Assembly (NCBI GenBank): GCA_038852315.1
Contig: JAWCKF010000002.1
Coordinates: forward strand, 77,607 to 141,606
Length of the DNA stretch: 64,000 nucleotides
Origin: COMBO-56-21 sp038852315
GTDB lineage: Archaea; Thermoplasmatota; Thermoplasmata; UBA10834
Reading direction: 5' to 3'
A model generated the notes under the pieces. The model ran no database searches. It saw nothing but the letters and a program-made list of their open reading frames with translations, and had not been told where the DNA came from. Shown one piece after another: positions 56,826-64,000 of this stretch (the first letter of the stretch is position 1; every line of letters starts with the position of its first letter). Position numbers and translations under genes: made by a program.

Positions 56826-58229
56826 TCAACTGAAATGATGGTGATGTTCGGGCTCAAAGTTGGCCGGCCTCAGGTTTCCAAAGGCCGCGGCTATTGCCTC
56901 CGAAAGAGTGGGATGGATGATCTGCGCCCTTACTAGAGGCGCATAGGTCTGCGAGTCCGAACTCATCATGTTTACTATCTGCTGCACCAGGATGGACGCT
57001 TGCGGCCCGACGACAGTCGCTCCCAGTATTCTCCTCGATGGATACTCGACTATTACCTTCACAAAGGCGTCGTCATCCCCGTAGGCGTAGCCCATGGCGG
57101 TGTCGTGGTACCTCGCGAAGCCGACCATCACCTTCATCTGGGCCTTCGCCTCCTCCTCAGTCATGCCGACCTGCCCTACCTGGGGCTCTGTGAAGACGGC
57201 GTGCGGGACCGCGTGCAGATCCAGGCTGACCTTCTGCTTGCCGAACAGGTTGTTCCTCACCACAGACGCCTCGTAGTTGGCCGTGTGCCTGTACATGTTC
57301 CTCCCGAGCGCGTCGCCGAGGGCGTATATGTTCTTCTTGGAAGTCTCTAGATACTGGTCGGTGAGAATCCAGCCCTTGTCATCGGTCCTTACGCCGGTGT
57401 TCTCCGGCCTAAGCCAGTCAGAGTTCGACCTCACACCTGTTGCGACAAGTAGGTGCTGCGCCTCCACCGTACTCTCCGCGGGCTCAGCGGGGTCCTTGAA
57501 CCTCACCCTCACGCCTGTGCTGGTACCTTCCACCGCCCTGAGCTCAGTGCCTGTATGAACCTCCACACGCCTGGACAGCCTTGCCTTTACTAGCTGGCTC
57601 GTTTCAGGTTCTTCGTGCGGCAACAAGACCTTGTTCCTGCCTATCAGCGTGACCTTCGTCCCTATAGCCGAGAAGAAGTGCGCGAACTCGCACCCGATGT
57701 ATCCGCCACCCAGGATGACGATGCTCTCCGGTTGCTCCTCTATGTCGAACACCGTCCGATATGTGTGATACTTGACTTTGTCGAGGCCGGGTATCGGCGG
57801 TATCTGTGCCCTCGCGCCAGATGCGATGACTATCCTGGGCGCCCTGATTGTCTCTCCTCCCACCTCTAGAGTGTAGTCCGACACGAACTTGCCTATCGTC
57901 GGGTACAGGTCCAGGCCCGGTGTTGCCTTGATGCCCTCCTCCATCTCGCGTCTGCCAGACAGAACTATGTCCCACATCCTTTTCTTAAGAAATGCGAAAT
58001 CCACGTGCTCCAGCTTCAGGCCAACGCCTATCTTTGCAGCCTCCTGGGCATCCCTTATGGCGTCGGCAGCATGGATGAGCACCTTCGAGGGTATGCAGCC
58101 ACGGTTGAGACAGGTCCCCCCGAGCGGACCCTCCTCCACTATGGCAACCTTGAGTCCTTGTTGGAGTGCGGCATCCACGACGTTCATCCCAGCGCCCGAG
58201 CCGACAACAATCAGACCGTATTCCCTCAT
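56826..58229 (-). CDS. Pyridine nucleotide-disulfide oxidoreductase (LPD/MerA-like)
   Basis: Class I flavin disulfide reductase, 467 aa. FAD motif VVGSGAGMNVVDAALQQG, redox-active GGTCLNRGCIPSK, NAD site VILGGGYIGCEFA, second FAD strand IYALGDALG and C-terminal catalytic HPTLSEAI (His-Glu) are all intact. It is close to dihydrolipoyl dehydrogenase and mercuric-reductase-like enzymes, but no 2-oxoacid dehydrogenase, glycine cleavage or mer genes lie nearby, so the substrate is open. The C-terminus ends with four histidines. ATG 58229 has AGGTG six bases upstream; TATA at 58261-58270. Confidence 0.88.
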   Translation of the reverse strand: MREYGLIVVGSGAGMNVVDAALQQGLKVAIVEEGPLGGTCLNRGCIPSKVLIHAADAIRDAQEAAKIGVGLKLEHVDFAFLKKRMWDIVLSGRREMEEGIKATPGLDLYPTIGKFVSDYTLEVGGETIRAPRIVIASGARAQIPPIPGLDKVKYHTYRTVFDIEEQPESIVILGGGYIGCEFAHFFSAIGTKVTLIGRNKVLLPHEEPETSQLVKARLSRRVEVHTGTELRAVEGTSTGVRVRFKDPAEPAESTVEAQHLLVATGVRSNSDWLRPENTGVRTDDKGWILTDQYLETSKKNIYALGDALGRNMYRHTANYEASVVRNNLFGKQKVSLDLHAVPHAVFTEPQVGQVGMTEEEAKAQMKVMVGFARYHDTAMGYAYGDDDAFVKVIVEYPSRRILGATVVGPQASILVQQIVNMMSSDSQTYAPLVRAQIIHPTLSEAIAAAFGNLRPANFEPEHHHHFS

Positions 58230-58260
58230 GCGCAGCACCTGCCAGGGGAATTGCGCGGTC

Positions 58261-58270
58261 CACACAATAA
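58261..58270 (-). promoter_or_regulatory. TATA box of disulfide reductase gene
   Basis: Minus-strand TTATTGTGTG/GGTTTATTG region, about 36 bp before ATG 58229, leaving a 12-nt leader with AGGTG. Confidence 0.4.
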
Positions 58271-58293
58271 ACCTCGCGCGAACTGCTTCGGCT

Positions 58294-58311
58294 ATGCTTT
58301 GGGCAAAGCAT
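58294..58311. promoter_or_regulatory. 18-bp inverted repeat in divergent promoter
   Basis: ATGCTTTG and CAAAGCAT around two G residues, perfect symmetry, between the divergent disulfide reductase and M48 protease genes. A likely operator for one or both. Confidence 0.5.
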
Positions 58312-58356
58312 CTAGATAGTAGCGCGCATCTTCACGTCGGAAGGAGTTGAGGCGGT

Positions 58357-59802
58357 TTGGACCCTGCTGCGGTGCTGGTCCACAGGTTTCAGATATCAAC
58401 CGAGCTGTCGCATTCGCAGCTGCTGACCTTTCCTCGGTTCATCAGGGAGCGACTGGCCTTCGGCCAGCTGCCGGGCATTAGGATGGGGGTGATGGAATCG
58501 TATGCAAGCACCCGCGGTCACTATCTCGAGTTCGTCGCGGGTCCGGACAGGGGGACCTATCTTGCCACCGTCAGGATGTATCTCGAGAGGCCGATCGTGG
58601 TCGAGTTGTGGTCAACCCAGGGCCCGAACGACGATTTCGCTAAACAGCTCAACGAGGTGCTCCTGATAGCCATACAGTTCTTCGAGGAGGAGGCGCGGCG
58701 GACGACGCTGTACATGGCGTTCATGCCTGGCAGGCCTAAGACGGCTGAGCTGAGGAGAAAGGCATCGCCGATGAAGATCGTATTCGGCGGCAACATGCTC
58801 AACCTCTTCCTGCTCCTGATAATAGTTGGCATACCCCTCGTGATCATCCTGAAGGAGTACGCACCGTTCGCGCTCCTAGCCATCATGACGACTCTGGTGC
58901 TGTCGGCGGGCAAACTGATGTCGCTCAGGACACCGTGGCGCGTGACAAAGGACACGCGCGAGGTTGTCATCGTCCAGCACGTCGTGCCTGAAGGTGAGCT
59001 CGAGAAATACAGGTCTGAGTACCTGGACAGGATCAAGATGGCCAAGAGGAGGGTTTACGACCTGTTTGCTGACTGCCCTGAGGGGCTGTGCGAGGAGAAG
59101 GTTGCCGAGATATTCGCCTCAGCTGGCCTCCCAGCAGACAAGAAAGATTTCCTGATCAGACGGGTGGATGTGTATGCGATTGTCGAACGTGTTGCGGCGA
59201 AGTTCGGGATACCTGTACCCACGGTGGTGATAACACAGGATGTCAACCCGAACGCCGCGGCGACGGGTTTCACGAAAAGGCTGGCGACGATGCTGATAAC
59301 CATGGGGCTGCTCGTGCAGCTCGACGAGGAGGAGGTGGAGGTGGTCGTTGGACACGAACTCAGCCATCTGAAGTCGGGCGACCCCATCGTGCTGTACTCG
59401 CTCATCACAACCGAGTATCTCGGCAGGATATACTTGTGGCAGCCATATATCAGCCAATTCTGGTTCCTATACCTCTTGGGCGTCTTCTGGTGCATATTCT
59501 TCTTCGGTAAGTTCCTGGAGAGCAGAGCGGATCTCGAGGCCGGTCTTATACTCGGCAAACCTAAGGTCATGGCGGAGTCTCTGAAGAAGATCGGGTTTAG
59601 GAGGCTAGTGCTCGAGGAGAGGTATCTGGAGCCGGGCGTGAGCAGGCTCGGTGAGTGGATGAAGTTCGATCCCCACCCTCCGTTGTACTTCAGGATACAG
59701 AGGCTGGAATCCTTGGATCTCTCGAACCCGCCGAGGCATCCGTTCCTCAGCTCGGTGAGAGCTGTAGCCAGGGGGTTCATCCATTCCGGCAGAGCACCCT
59801 AA
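58357..59802 (+). CDS. M48-family membrane metalloprotease
   Basis: HtpX/Ste24-like zinc protease of 481 aa. An N-terminal ~140-residue soluble region is followed by two helices (LNLFLLLIIVGIPLVIIL; YAPFALLAIMTTLVLS), then a ~130-residue linker and the protease. VVVGHELSHLKSGDP holds the HExxH-type site (H333, E334, H337), flanked by further helices, and FLESRADLEAG supplies the third ligand. TTG 58357 has GGAAGGAG upstream. Role: probable membrane-protein quality control. The large N-terminal domain is not typical of HtpX. Confidence 0.87.
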   Translation: MDPAAVLVHRFQISTELSHSQLLTFPRFIRERLAFGQLPGIRMGVMESYASTRGHYLEFVAGPDRGTYLATVRMYLERPIVVELWSTQGPNDDFAKQLNEVLLIAIQFFEEEARRTTLYMAFMPGRPKTAELRRKASPMKIVFGGNMLNLFLLLIIVGIPLVIILKEYAPFALLAIMTTLVLSAGKLMSLRTPWRVTKDTREVVIVQHVVPEGELEKYRSEYLDRIKMAKRRVYDLFADCPEGLCEEKVAEIFASAGLPADKKDFLIRRVDVYAIVERVAAKFGIPVPTVVITQDVNPNAAATGFTKRLATMLITMGLLVQLDEEEVEVVVGHELSHLKSGDPIVLYSLITTEYLGRIYLWQPYISQFWFLYLLGVFWCIFFFGKFLESRADLEAGLILGKPKVMAESLKKIGFRRLVLEERYLEPGVSRLGEWMKFDPHPPLYFRIQRLESLDLSNPPRHPFLSSVRAVARGFIHSGRAP

Positions 59803-59808
59803 CCAACC

Positions 59809-60161
59809 TCAGAACGAGTGGACGGCCCCGCAATCCGTGGTCCATTCAGAGAGCAGCGCCACCGACCCCTCCTCTACGCCTTTGACGAGGGAAACCATCC
59901 TCGGGCTGCGGGTTCTCATGCAGCTCGCACATGCAGCCAATCGACCGCGGCAAGAGAGCACGCGCAACAGCATCTCCGAGATGTTGTAGCACCCCTGAGG
60001 AGGTTCCTGGCCGGGTATGGCACAGCACACGGCGTCTCCCATGAGAACACCCTCACGGCATGACCGCGCGAATTAGGCGCGACCGCAAATCTGAGGGCCT
60101 TGAAAGCCTTCTACGTCCCGTAGGGGGCATCGTTGACCACTATGGGCACTTCCTTCGGCAT
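59809..60161 (-). pseudogene. DsrE-family protein, disrupted by amber codon and frameshift
   Basis: The minus strand holds a recognisable DsrE/YchN-like protein in two frames. MPKEVPIVVNDAPYGT is followed by TAG (60111-60113), where family members have Glu, then KAFKALRFAVAPNSRGHAVRVF. The frame then shifts near 60040-60050, and MGDAVCCAIPGQEPPQGCYN continues to ACASCMRTRSPR and LLSEWTTDCGAVHSF. Total length corresponds to about 117 codons, normal for DsrE. DsrE proteins act in sulfur transfer. Two lesions suggest true decay rather than one sequencing error. The last 77 codons (59809-60042) remain an open frame. Confidence 0.75.
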
Positions 60162-60225
60162 CGCACATCCCATTGCTCTGAGAATGACCGCAGAGCGGGC
60201 ATCATTCTCTGGCCGGTACGCGCAG

Positions 60226-60336
60226 TCATTTGCGCTTGTGGGTAGGACACGGCAGACCCAGCCTGCAGTACCTGCACTTGTCCTCCGGCACAGGCGGTAT
60301 GTCCTTGACCATCCGGCCGTACTTCCTTCTCGGCAC
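60226..60336 (-). CDS. Very small basic zinc-knuckle protein (36 aa)
   Basis: Short GTG-initiated frame: MPRRKYGRMVKDIPPVPEDK, then CRYCRLGLPCPTHKRK. A CxxC...CxxxH arrangement suggests one zinc site, and both ends are strongly basic. GGGGAAGAG precedes the GTG. A second GTG at 60366 would give 46 aa. It sits 24-54 bp after the histidine kinase stop on the same strand, so it is probably the second gene of that operon. The conservative composition and zinc ligands argue for a real gene. Confidence 0.5.
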   Translation of the reverse strand: MPRRKYGRMVKDIPPVPEDKCRYCRLGLPCPTHKRK

Positions 60337-60389
60337 GAGCTCTTCCCCGAAGCCCCGAGGGCTCACGCCCTAGAAATAACCTATGAGCG

Positions 60390-62543
60390 TCAAACGGCTA
60401 TCGGAAGCAAGATGTTGAACACGCATCCCTTGCTCGAATCTCCCTGCACAATGTCAGAGACCCACATGCTCCCCGAATAGCGCGAAACGATGCCCCTCGC
60501 GGCTGCAAGTCCTATGCCGAAACCACCAGCGAGTTCCGATTTCGACTTCCTCGCGAACCGCAGTACCTCGCCCTTCAGGTTATCAGGTATCTGCTTGTTC
60601 GGCTGAGCCACCTTGACCCACCAGTACTCGAGCTTCTTGTCCTTCTTCTTCTCCGCCGTTACAGTGAGGACCGTATGCTCTGCGCGATCGACCATCGCAG
60701 CGCTGTAGAACAGGTTGGTGAACATGTCGCTGAGAAGGTCGTCCGCCATCACGAACATACTCTCCCCTGGCAGATACATGTCGAACTCCACAGTCTTCAT
60801 CCTGGTCTTCGCCCTGACCTCGGATGCGCACTGGTCTATGGCTTTCCTCAGATCCATGCGCCTAAGCTTTGGCGGGCCCGCCTCGCGCAATCTCGAGAGT
60901 GTTCTCACCATCTCCACCAACCTCAGCATGCTCTCGACCTGCTTCGAGGTCCTGTCAATCATCGAAAGAACCTGGGAGTCCAGGTCGGAGCGCCTCATGA
61001 GTTCGTCGAGGTAGGCGCTGATTGGCGTCGCGTAATTGGCGATATCATGGGTCATGAGGTCGATGCTCAACTCTATCTGGTCCCGGACGCGGACGACCTC
61101 CTTCAACAGCATGGCGTTCTCTATGGCAACTGAGGCGTGGTTCGCGAACATCGTAGCGATCTCGAGGTCCTCCTGCGTGAAAGTCTTCGGCGGATACCTC
61201 AGGAGCTCGATGACGCCCAGGACGTCTTTCTTCCCGATCACGGGCACTGCGAGCATCGTGGTGGGCGTCTGCGGAGTCCCCGGGATGTGCGCTCCTCGCG
61301 GGTCGGTCTCCGTGTTAGCCACTATCTCCGCCCTCCTGGTCTTTGCGACATAGCCCGCGATACCGATGTCCGCGGGGAAATCCCTATCCGCCATCACCTC
61401 AGCTGCGTAGGGGCCCGTGGCATAGGCAGGGTTCCCAACCCTCCTGGTCCAATCATACACATAGAACGCGAACTCATCCGAGGGCACAAGCTCTGCCAGT
61501 CTAGTGCCCACGATCCTGTATATTTCCTCAGACTCTATCTCCTGCTGCAACTGGGCGGCGGTCTCTATCAGCACCCGCTGCGCCCTTGACCTGATGCTGA
61601 GCTTCTGGAAGACGTCAGAGCTTGCCAGCACCCTGACCACGTGCTTCGCGACATCCTCCGCTATGCTCACATCCTCTGGAGTGAAGGGAATCCTCTTGGA
61701 AGTGTCACCCAGCACCATCATCCCGATGACCTCCTCACCCCTGCTGAGCGGGACGCACATACACTGCCCGAAGCTTATATGCCCGAGGACGCGCTTCTTC
61801 TCATGCGACCTACTCTTGCCTTGGCTGAGGAGAGCTGTGCGCCCGGAGGACAAGGCCTCCCCAGCGAGGGGAAAAGAGGCCAGCTGCACACGCGCGCCTT
61901 TTGACAGCGCCACGCCCCTCGCAGAACAACATTCGCATACCAGCTCCGACTTCTGCTTGTCGAGAGTGAACAGGGCCGAGAAGTCGACATCGAAGAACTC
62001 CATAGCATTGGCGCAGAACCGGGAGAACGAATCGACTGGCGCCGGCTCGCCCCCGCATGATGCCAGGAGCCATTTTGATAGCGAGTTCTGGAGCTCCATA
62101 AAGTCCTCGACTATCGTGACGCAGCCCTCTATGCTTCTGTCGACAATCGAGTCGATGGCAAACTTGAGTGTGGTCTTGGGCAGACCAGGTAGCTCTTTGC
62201 CGAGTACCTCGAACATAGCATCCCGAAGGAGCGCGTTGCGCCTGACCATCGAACTCAGCCTCAGAGTCCTCGAGTACTCTGACCTCACAGCAGCCTTGAG
62301 CCTCTGGTGGGCCTCTTCGGATGTGGGATCCTCGGCCCTTGCCAACAGCGCCTCGAGATACGCGCGCATCTGATCTATCCGGACCTCGGGCGGAACATCG
62401 AGCTCGGCCACTCGCATGTAAGTCGCGCGTTGAGCCGCTTGATACCAAGCATCGACGATCCCGCCGATGTTGGCCCTGAAGGCCTCGATTATCGCCTTGC
62501 GGTCTGCTGAAGCTTGTGCTGTGAGTGTTCTTTCGGCTGGCGT
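60390..62543 (-). CDS. GAF-domain sensor histidine kinase, probable ACG start
   Basis: Soluble sensor kinase, 717 aa if started at ACG 62543 or 675 aa from ATG 62417. Layout in the longer form: helical RsbRD-like N-terminus, GAF domain (about 160-310), second GAF (about 320-480), and HisKA-like helix with LMTHDIANY (phospho-His 499). The ATPase has a G-box GFGIGLAAARGIVSRYSG, while its N-box FTNLFYSAAM lacks the usual second Asn. Coding continues upstream of ATG 62417 (IIEAFRANIGGIVDAWYQ), with no ATG/GTG/TTG in frame. ACG 62543 lies six bases after a perfect GGAGGT. No receiver-domain gene adjoins. Confidence 0.8.
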   Translation of the reverse strand, partial: TPAERTLTAQASADRKAIIEAFRANIGGIVDAWYQAAQRATYMRVAELDVPPEVRIDQMRAYLEALLARAEDPTSEEAHQRLKAAVRSEYSRTLRLSSMVRRNALLRDAMFEVLGKELPGLPKTTLKFAIDSIVDRSIEGCVTIVEDFMELQNSLSKWLLASCGGEPAPVDSFSRFCANAMEFFDVDFSALFTLDKQKSELVCECCSARGVALSKGARVQLASFPLAGEALSSGRTALLSQGKSRSHEKKRVLGHISFGQCMCVPLSRGEEVIGMMVLGDTSKRIPFTPEDVSIAEDVAKHVVRVLASSDVFQKLSIRSRAQRVLIETAAQLQQEIESEEIYRIVGTRLAELVPSDEFAFYVYDWTRRVGNPAYATGPYAAEVMADRDFPADIGIAGYVAKTRRAEIVANTETDPRGAHIPGTPQTPTTMLAVPVIGKKDVLGVIELLRYPPKTFTQEDLEIATMFANHASVAIENAMLLKEVVRVRDQIELSIDLMTHDIANYATPISAYLDELMRRSDLDSQVLSMIDRTSKQVESMLRLVEMVRTLSRLREAGPPKLRRMDLRKAIDQCASEVRAKTRMKTVEFDMYLPGESMFVMADDLLSDMFTNLFYSAAMVDRAEHTVLTVTAEKKKDKKLEYWWVKVAQPNKQIPDNLKGEVLRFARKSKSELAGGFGIGLAAARGIVSRYSGSMWVSDIVQGDSSKGCVFNILLPIAV

Positions 62544-62600
62544 CGGGCTACCTCCACCGTGCCGACCAGTGCGGGGGATGGTGTTATGATGGCCTTACAC

Positions 62601-62610
62601 CCATAAAGCG
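62601..62610 (-). promoter_or_regulatory. TATA box of histidine kinase gene
   Basis: Minus-strand CGCTTTATGG. It predicts a transcript start near 62579, well upstream of ATG 62417, leaving a 36-nt leader containing GGTGGAGGT before the ACG start. This supports the extended coding region. Confidence 0.5.
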
Positions 62611-62668
62611 CTTTTCCATGGCCGGTGGCCAGAAGATCCGCACCAAGTTAGACTTTAGGTAGATTACC

Positions 62669-62677
62669 CTTATATCC
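62669..62677 (+). promoter_or_regulatory. TATA box of ornithine cyclodeaminase-family gene
   Basis: CCTTATATC, about 43 bp before ATG 62716, giving a leader of about 17 nt. The 62544-62715 gap holds only this and the kinase promoter. Confidence 0.45.
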
Positions 62678-62715
62678 GCGATACAGATAGGCGTGGGTCG
62701 GAGCGGTCGATCACG

Positions 62716-63738
62716 ATGGCGGCACAACACGCTTCGGTTAGGACCCTGATTCTCACAGGAAAGCAGGTCAAAAAGCTGCTCGACATGAAAGACGTTCTGG
62801 GCGCGGTAGAAGACGCGTTCAAGCACAAGGGCCTGGGGAAGATACAGATGCCTCCTAAGGTCTACCTGTTCTACGAGAAGTTCAACGGTGACCTCAGGAC
62901 GATGCCATCATACGTGGAAGATCTCGACGTCTCGGCGGTGAAGATAGTAAACGTGCATCCGGACAATCCGAAGACCCACGGGATGAGGACAGTGATGGCA
63001 GTGCTGGTACTCGTCAGCCCGCACACGGGTCAGCCACTAGCTTTCATGGACGCGACTCACATCACAGACATGAGGACTGGGGCGGCGAGCGGTATTGCCT
63101 CGAAGTACCTCGCGAGGCCGGACCCCAAGATCCTGGGCATCATCGGAGCCGGTAACCAAGCTAGGACACAGATGCTCGCGCTCATCACTCAGTACGGGCG
63201 TTTCGAAGAGGTCAGGATATATGACATATTCCCGGAGAAGACAAAGGCCCTGGTGAGGGAGTTCAGACGACACTACAGGGACAATGTTGGCAAGGTCAAG
63301 GGCGTCCAAGAGGCACGAGAGGCCGTAGTCGACTCCGACATTGTGGTGACGTGCACTTCCGCAAGGGCGCCCATCGTCATGGACGAGTGGGTGAGACCGG
63401 GCACGCACTTCAACTGCATAGGGGCGGACGCGCCAGGAAAGCAGGAGATGGATCCCAAGATACTGAAGAGGGCGTACCTGGTCATAGACGACTGGGAGCA
63501 GGCTAGCCACTCGGGAGAGATAAACGTCCCCCTGTCGAAGGGTCAGCTCACAAAGGAGGACGTCGACGCAGAGATAGGGCAGGTCGTGGCGGGTCTGAAG
63601 CCTGGCAGGCAGAACGACGAACAGATAACCGTGTTCTGCTCGACAGGGCTCGCGGTCCAGGACTGCCTCACGGCAAAGCTGGTCTACGACCACGCCGTAC
63701 AGCAGAGGGTCGGCAGGTCCATCCAGATAGTCCTCTGA
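62716..63738 (+). CDS. Ornithine cyclodeaminase / alanine dehydrogenase family enzyme
   Basis: NAD(P)-dependent enzyme of the ornithine cyclodeaminase/mu-crystallin fold, 340 aa. N-terminal substrate strands (IQMPPKVYLFYEKFNGDLRT; SAVKIVNVHPDNP) supply the Arg/Lys ligands. TGAASGIASKYLARPDPKI and the dinucleotide motif GIIGAGNQARTQML follow, with CTSARAPIVMDEWVRPG and FNCIGADAPGKQEMD typical of the archaeal alanine dehydrogenase branch. Whether it deaminates alanine, cyclises ornithine or reduces a cyclic imine cannot be told from sequence. Divergent from the histidine kinase. Confidence 0.9.
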   Translation: MAAQHASVRTLILTGKQVKKLLDMKDVLGAVEDAFKHKGLGKIQMPPKVYLFYEKFNGDLRTMPSYVEDLDVSAVKIVNVHPDNPKTHGMRTVMAVLVLVSPHTGQPLAFMDATHITDMRTGAASGIASKYLARPDPKILGIIGAGNQARTQMLALITQYGRFEEVRIYDIFPEKTKALVREFRRHYRDNVGKVKGVQEAREAVVDSDIVVTCTSARAPIVMDEWVRPGTHFNCIGADAPGKQEMDPKILKRAYLVIDDWEQASHSGEINVPLSKGQLTKEDVDAEIGQVVAGLKPGRQNDEQITVFCSTGLAVQDCLTAKLVYDHAVQQRVGRSIQIVL

Positions 63739-63765
63739 TGCTCAGCGCGCTCAGGTTCCGTCACA

Positions 63766-63975
63766 TCACAAGTCCTTTGGGTGGGCCAGAGACTGACTGC
63801 TATCCAGTCTCTTTGGCATGAACCAGTAGAAGATGAAGAACAAGCCCGCCCCAGAGGCGAGCAAGAATGCGGCGACATAGATGTCCATGTCGCCGTCGAA
63901 AGGGCGCAGTATCAGGAACAGTAGGGCGACCGCCACATCGCCCAAACCCCCAGCAGTTCCTGTCAGCGTGTACAT
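63766..63975 (-). CDS. Small two-helix membrane protein (possibly partial)
   Basis: Reading from ATG 63975 gives 69 aa with two hydrophobic helices (GDVAVALLFLILRPF; IYVAAFLLASGAGLFFIFYWF) and a polar C-terminus. The frame stays open to the window edge through a TTG at 63996, so the gene may start outside the window. No homology recognised. Confidence 0.55.
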   Translation of the reverse strand: MYTLTGTAGGLGDVAVALLFLILRPFDGDMDIYVAAFLLASGAGLFFIFYWFMPKRLDSSQSLAHPKDL

Positions 63976-64000
63976 CCTCTTCCGGTCTTCGATCAAAGGC

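Noticed and set aside
60111..60113. In-frame TAG in the DsrE gene read as pyrrolysine
   Set aside because: A frameshift follows within 70 bases and TAG is used as an ordinary stop by neighbouring genes (for example at 34361, 41652 and 47253). The site is a conserved Glu one base away from TAG. Decay is simpler.
62584..62826. 80-aa minus-strand ORF upstream of the kinase
   Set aside because: Its start lies inside the ornithine-cyclodeaminase-family gene and it crosses both promoters. No motif.
1..64000. CRISPR array, insertion sequence, integrase or prophage
   Set aside because: No spaced direct repeats, transposase motifs, recombinase or phage structural genes were seen. Gene content is chromosomal throughout.

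Overview
The window comes from an archaeon, most likely a Thermoplasmata-related euryarchaeon (Candidatus Thermoplasmatota). The evidence is the pair of archaeal ether-lipid enzymes (GGGP synthase and a UbiA-type DGGGP synthase), RadA recombinase, archaeal class I CCA-adding enzyme, archaeal tRNA m2G10 methyltransferase, a beta-CASP RNA nuclease, and TATA boxes about 26 bp upstream of many start codons. G+C is high by eye. I cannot name the genus; a Methanomassiliicoccales-like or benthic (MBG-D-like) lineage are both compatible. Nearly all the DNA is protein-coding. There is no CRISPR array, insertion sequence, integrase or rRNA. Two tRNA genes, Leu(UAA) and Val(GAC), are present.

Layout. 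0.1-1.3 kb: an HdrD-like iron-sulfur protein. 1.3-8.9 kb (minus strand): AlkD-like glycosylase, Lrp regulator, cis-prenyltransferase, a TiaS-like/methanogenesis-marker-11-type protein, a metallo-hydrolase, a DUF2797 protein, KptA, an OFA-family transporter and a beta carbonic anhydrase. 9-20.9 kb: one-carbon and acetate metabolism. This holds AMP-forming acetyl-CoA synthetase, FolD, a large cell-surface protein, formate-tetrahydrofolate ligase, and a tight five-gene operon of two complementary HdrA-like flavoproteins, an MvhD-like protein, MetV and MetF. PurH follows. 22.5-25.4 kb: a winged-helix regulator with two KaiC/GvpD-type ATPases. 25.5-30.8 kb: small zinc proteins, an ACT-domain protein, a cyclic-2,3-diphosphoglycerate-synthetase-like GTPase, tRNA-Leu and two secreted proteins. 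30.8-38.6 kb: lipid synthesis, a site-2 protease fused to an ectodomain, Trm-G10, RadA, a membrane protein and the CCA enzyme. 38.7-48.7 kb: metallo-beta-lactamase proteins, an adenosine-type deaminase, SPFH/NfeD, a helix-turn-helix protein, YjbQ, beta-CASP nuclease, NadC and an MFS carrier. 48.7-50.8 kb: HdrD-like protein plus b-type cytochrome membrane anchor. 50.8-64 kb: GATase-like protein, tRNA-Val, MacB-like ABC exporter, flavin disulfide reductase, M48 protease, a DsrE pseudogene, a GAF histidine kinase and an ornithine-cyclodeaminase-family dehydrogenase.

How it fits together. The most striking theme is a tetrahydrofolate-based C1 pathway in an archaeon: formate to 10-formyl-THF (Fhs), to methylene-THF (FolD), to methyl-THF (MetF/MetV). 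MetF/MetV are co-transcribed with a Qmo/Hdr-like flavin electron-transfer module (two HdrA-like proteins plus MvhD). PurH, which consumes 10-formyl-THF, lies next to it. HdrD-like proteins elsewhere in the window could be further redox partners, but that is inference.

Some features could be found only by reading the DNA itself: an apparent ACG start for the histidine kinase, a DsrE gene broken by an amber codon and a frameshift, a 22-bp perfect palindrome between divergent genes, other inverted repeats in promoter regions, and several zinc-ribbon genes of about 36-60 codons.
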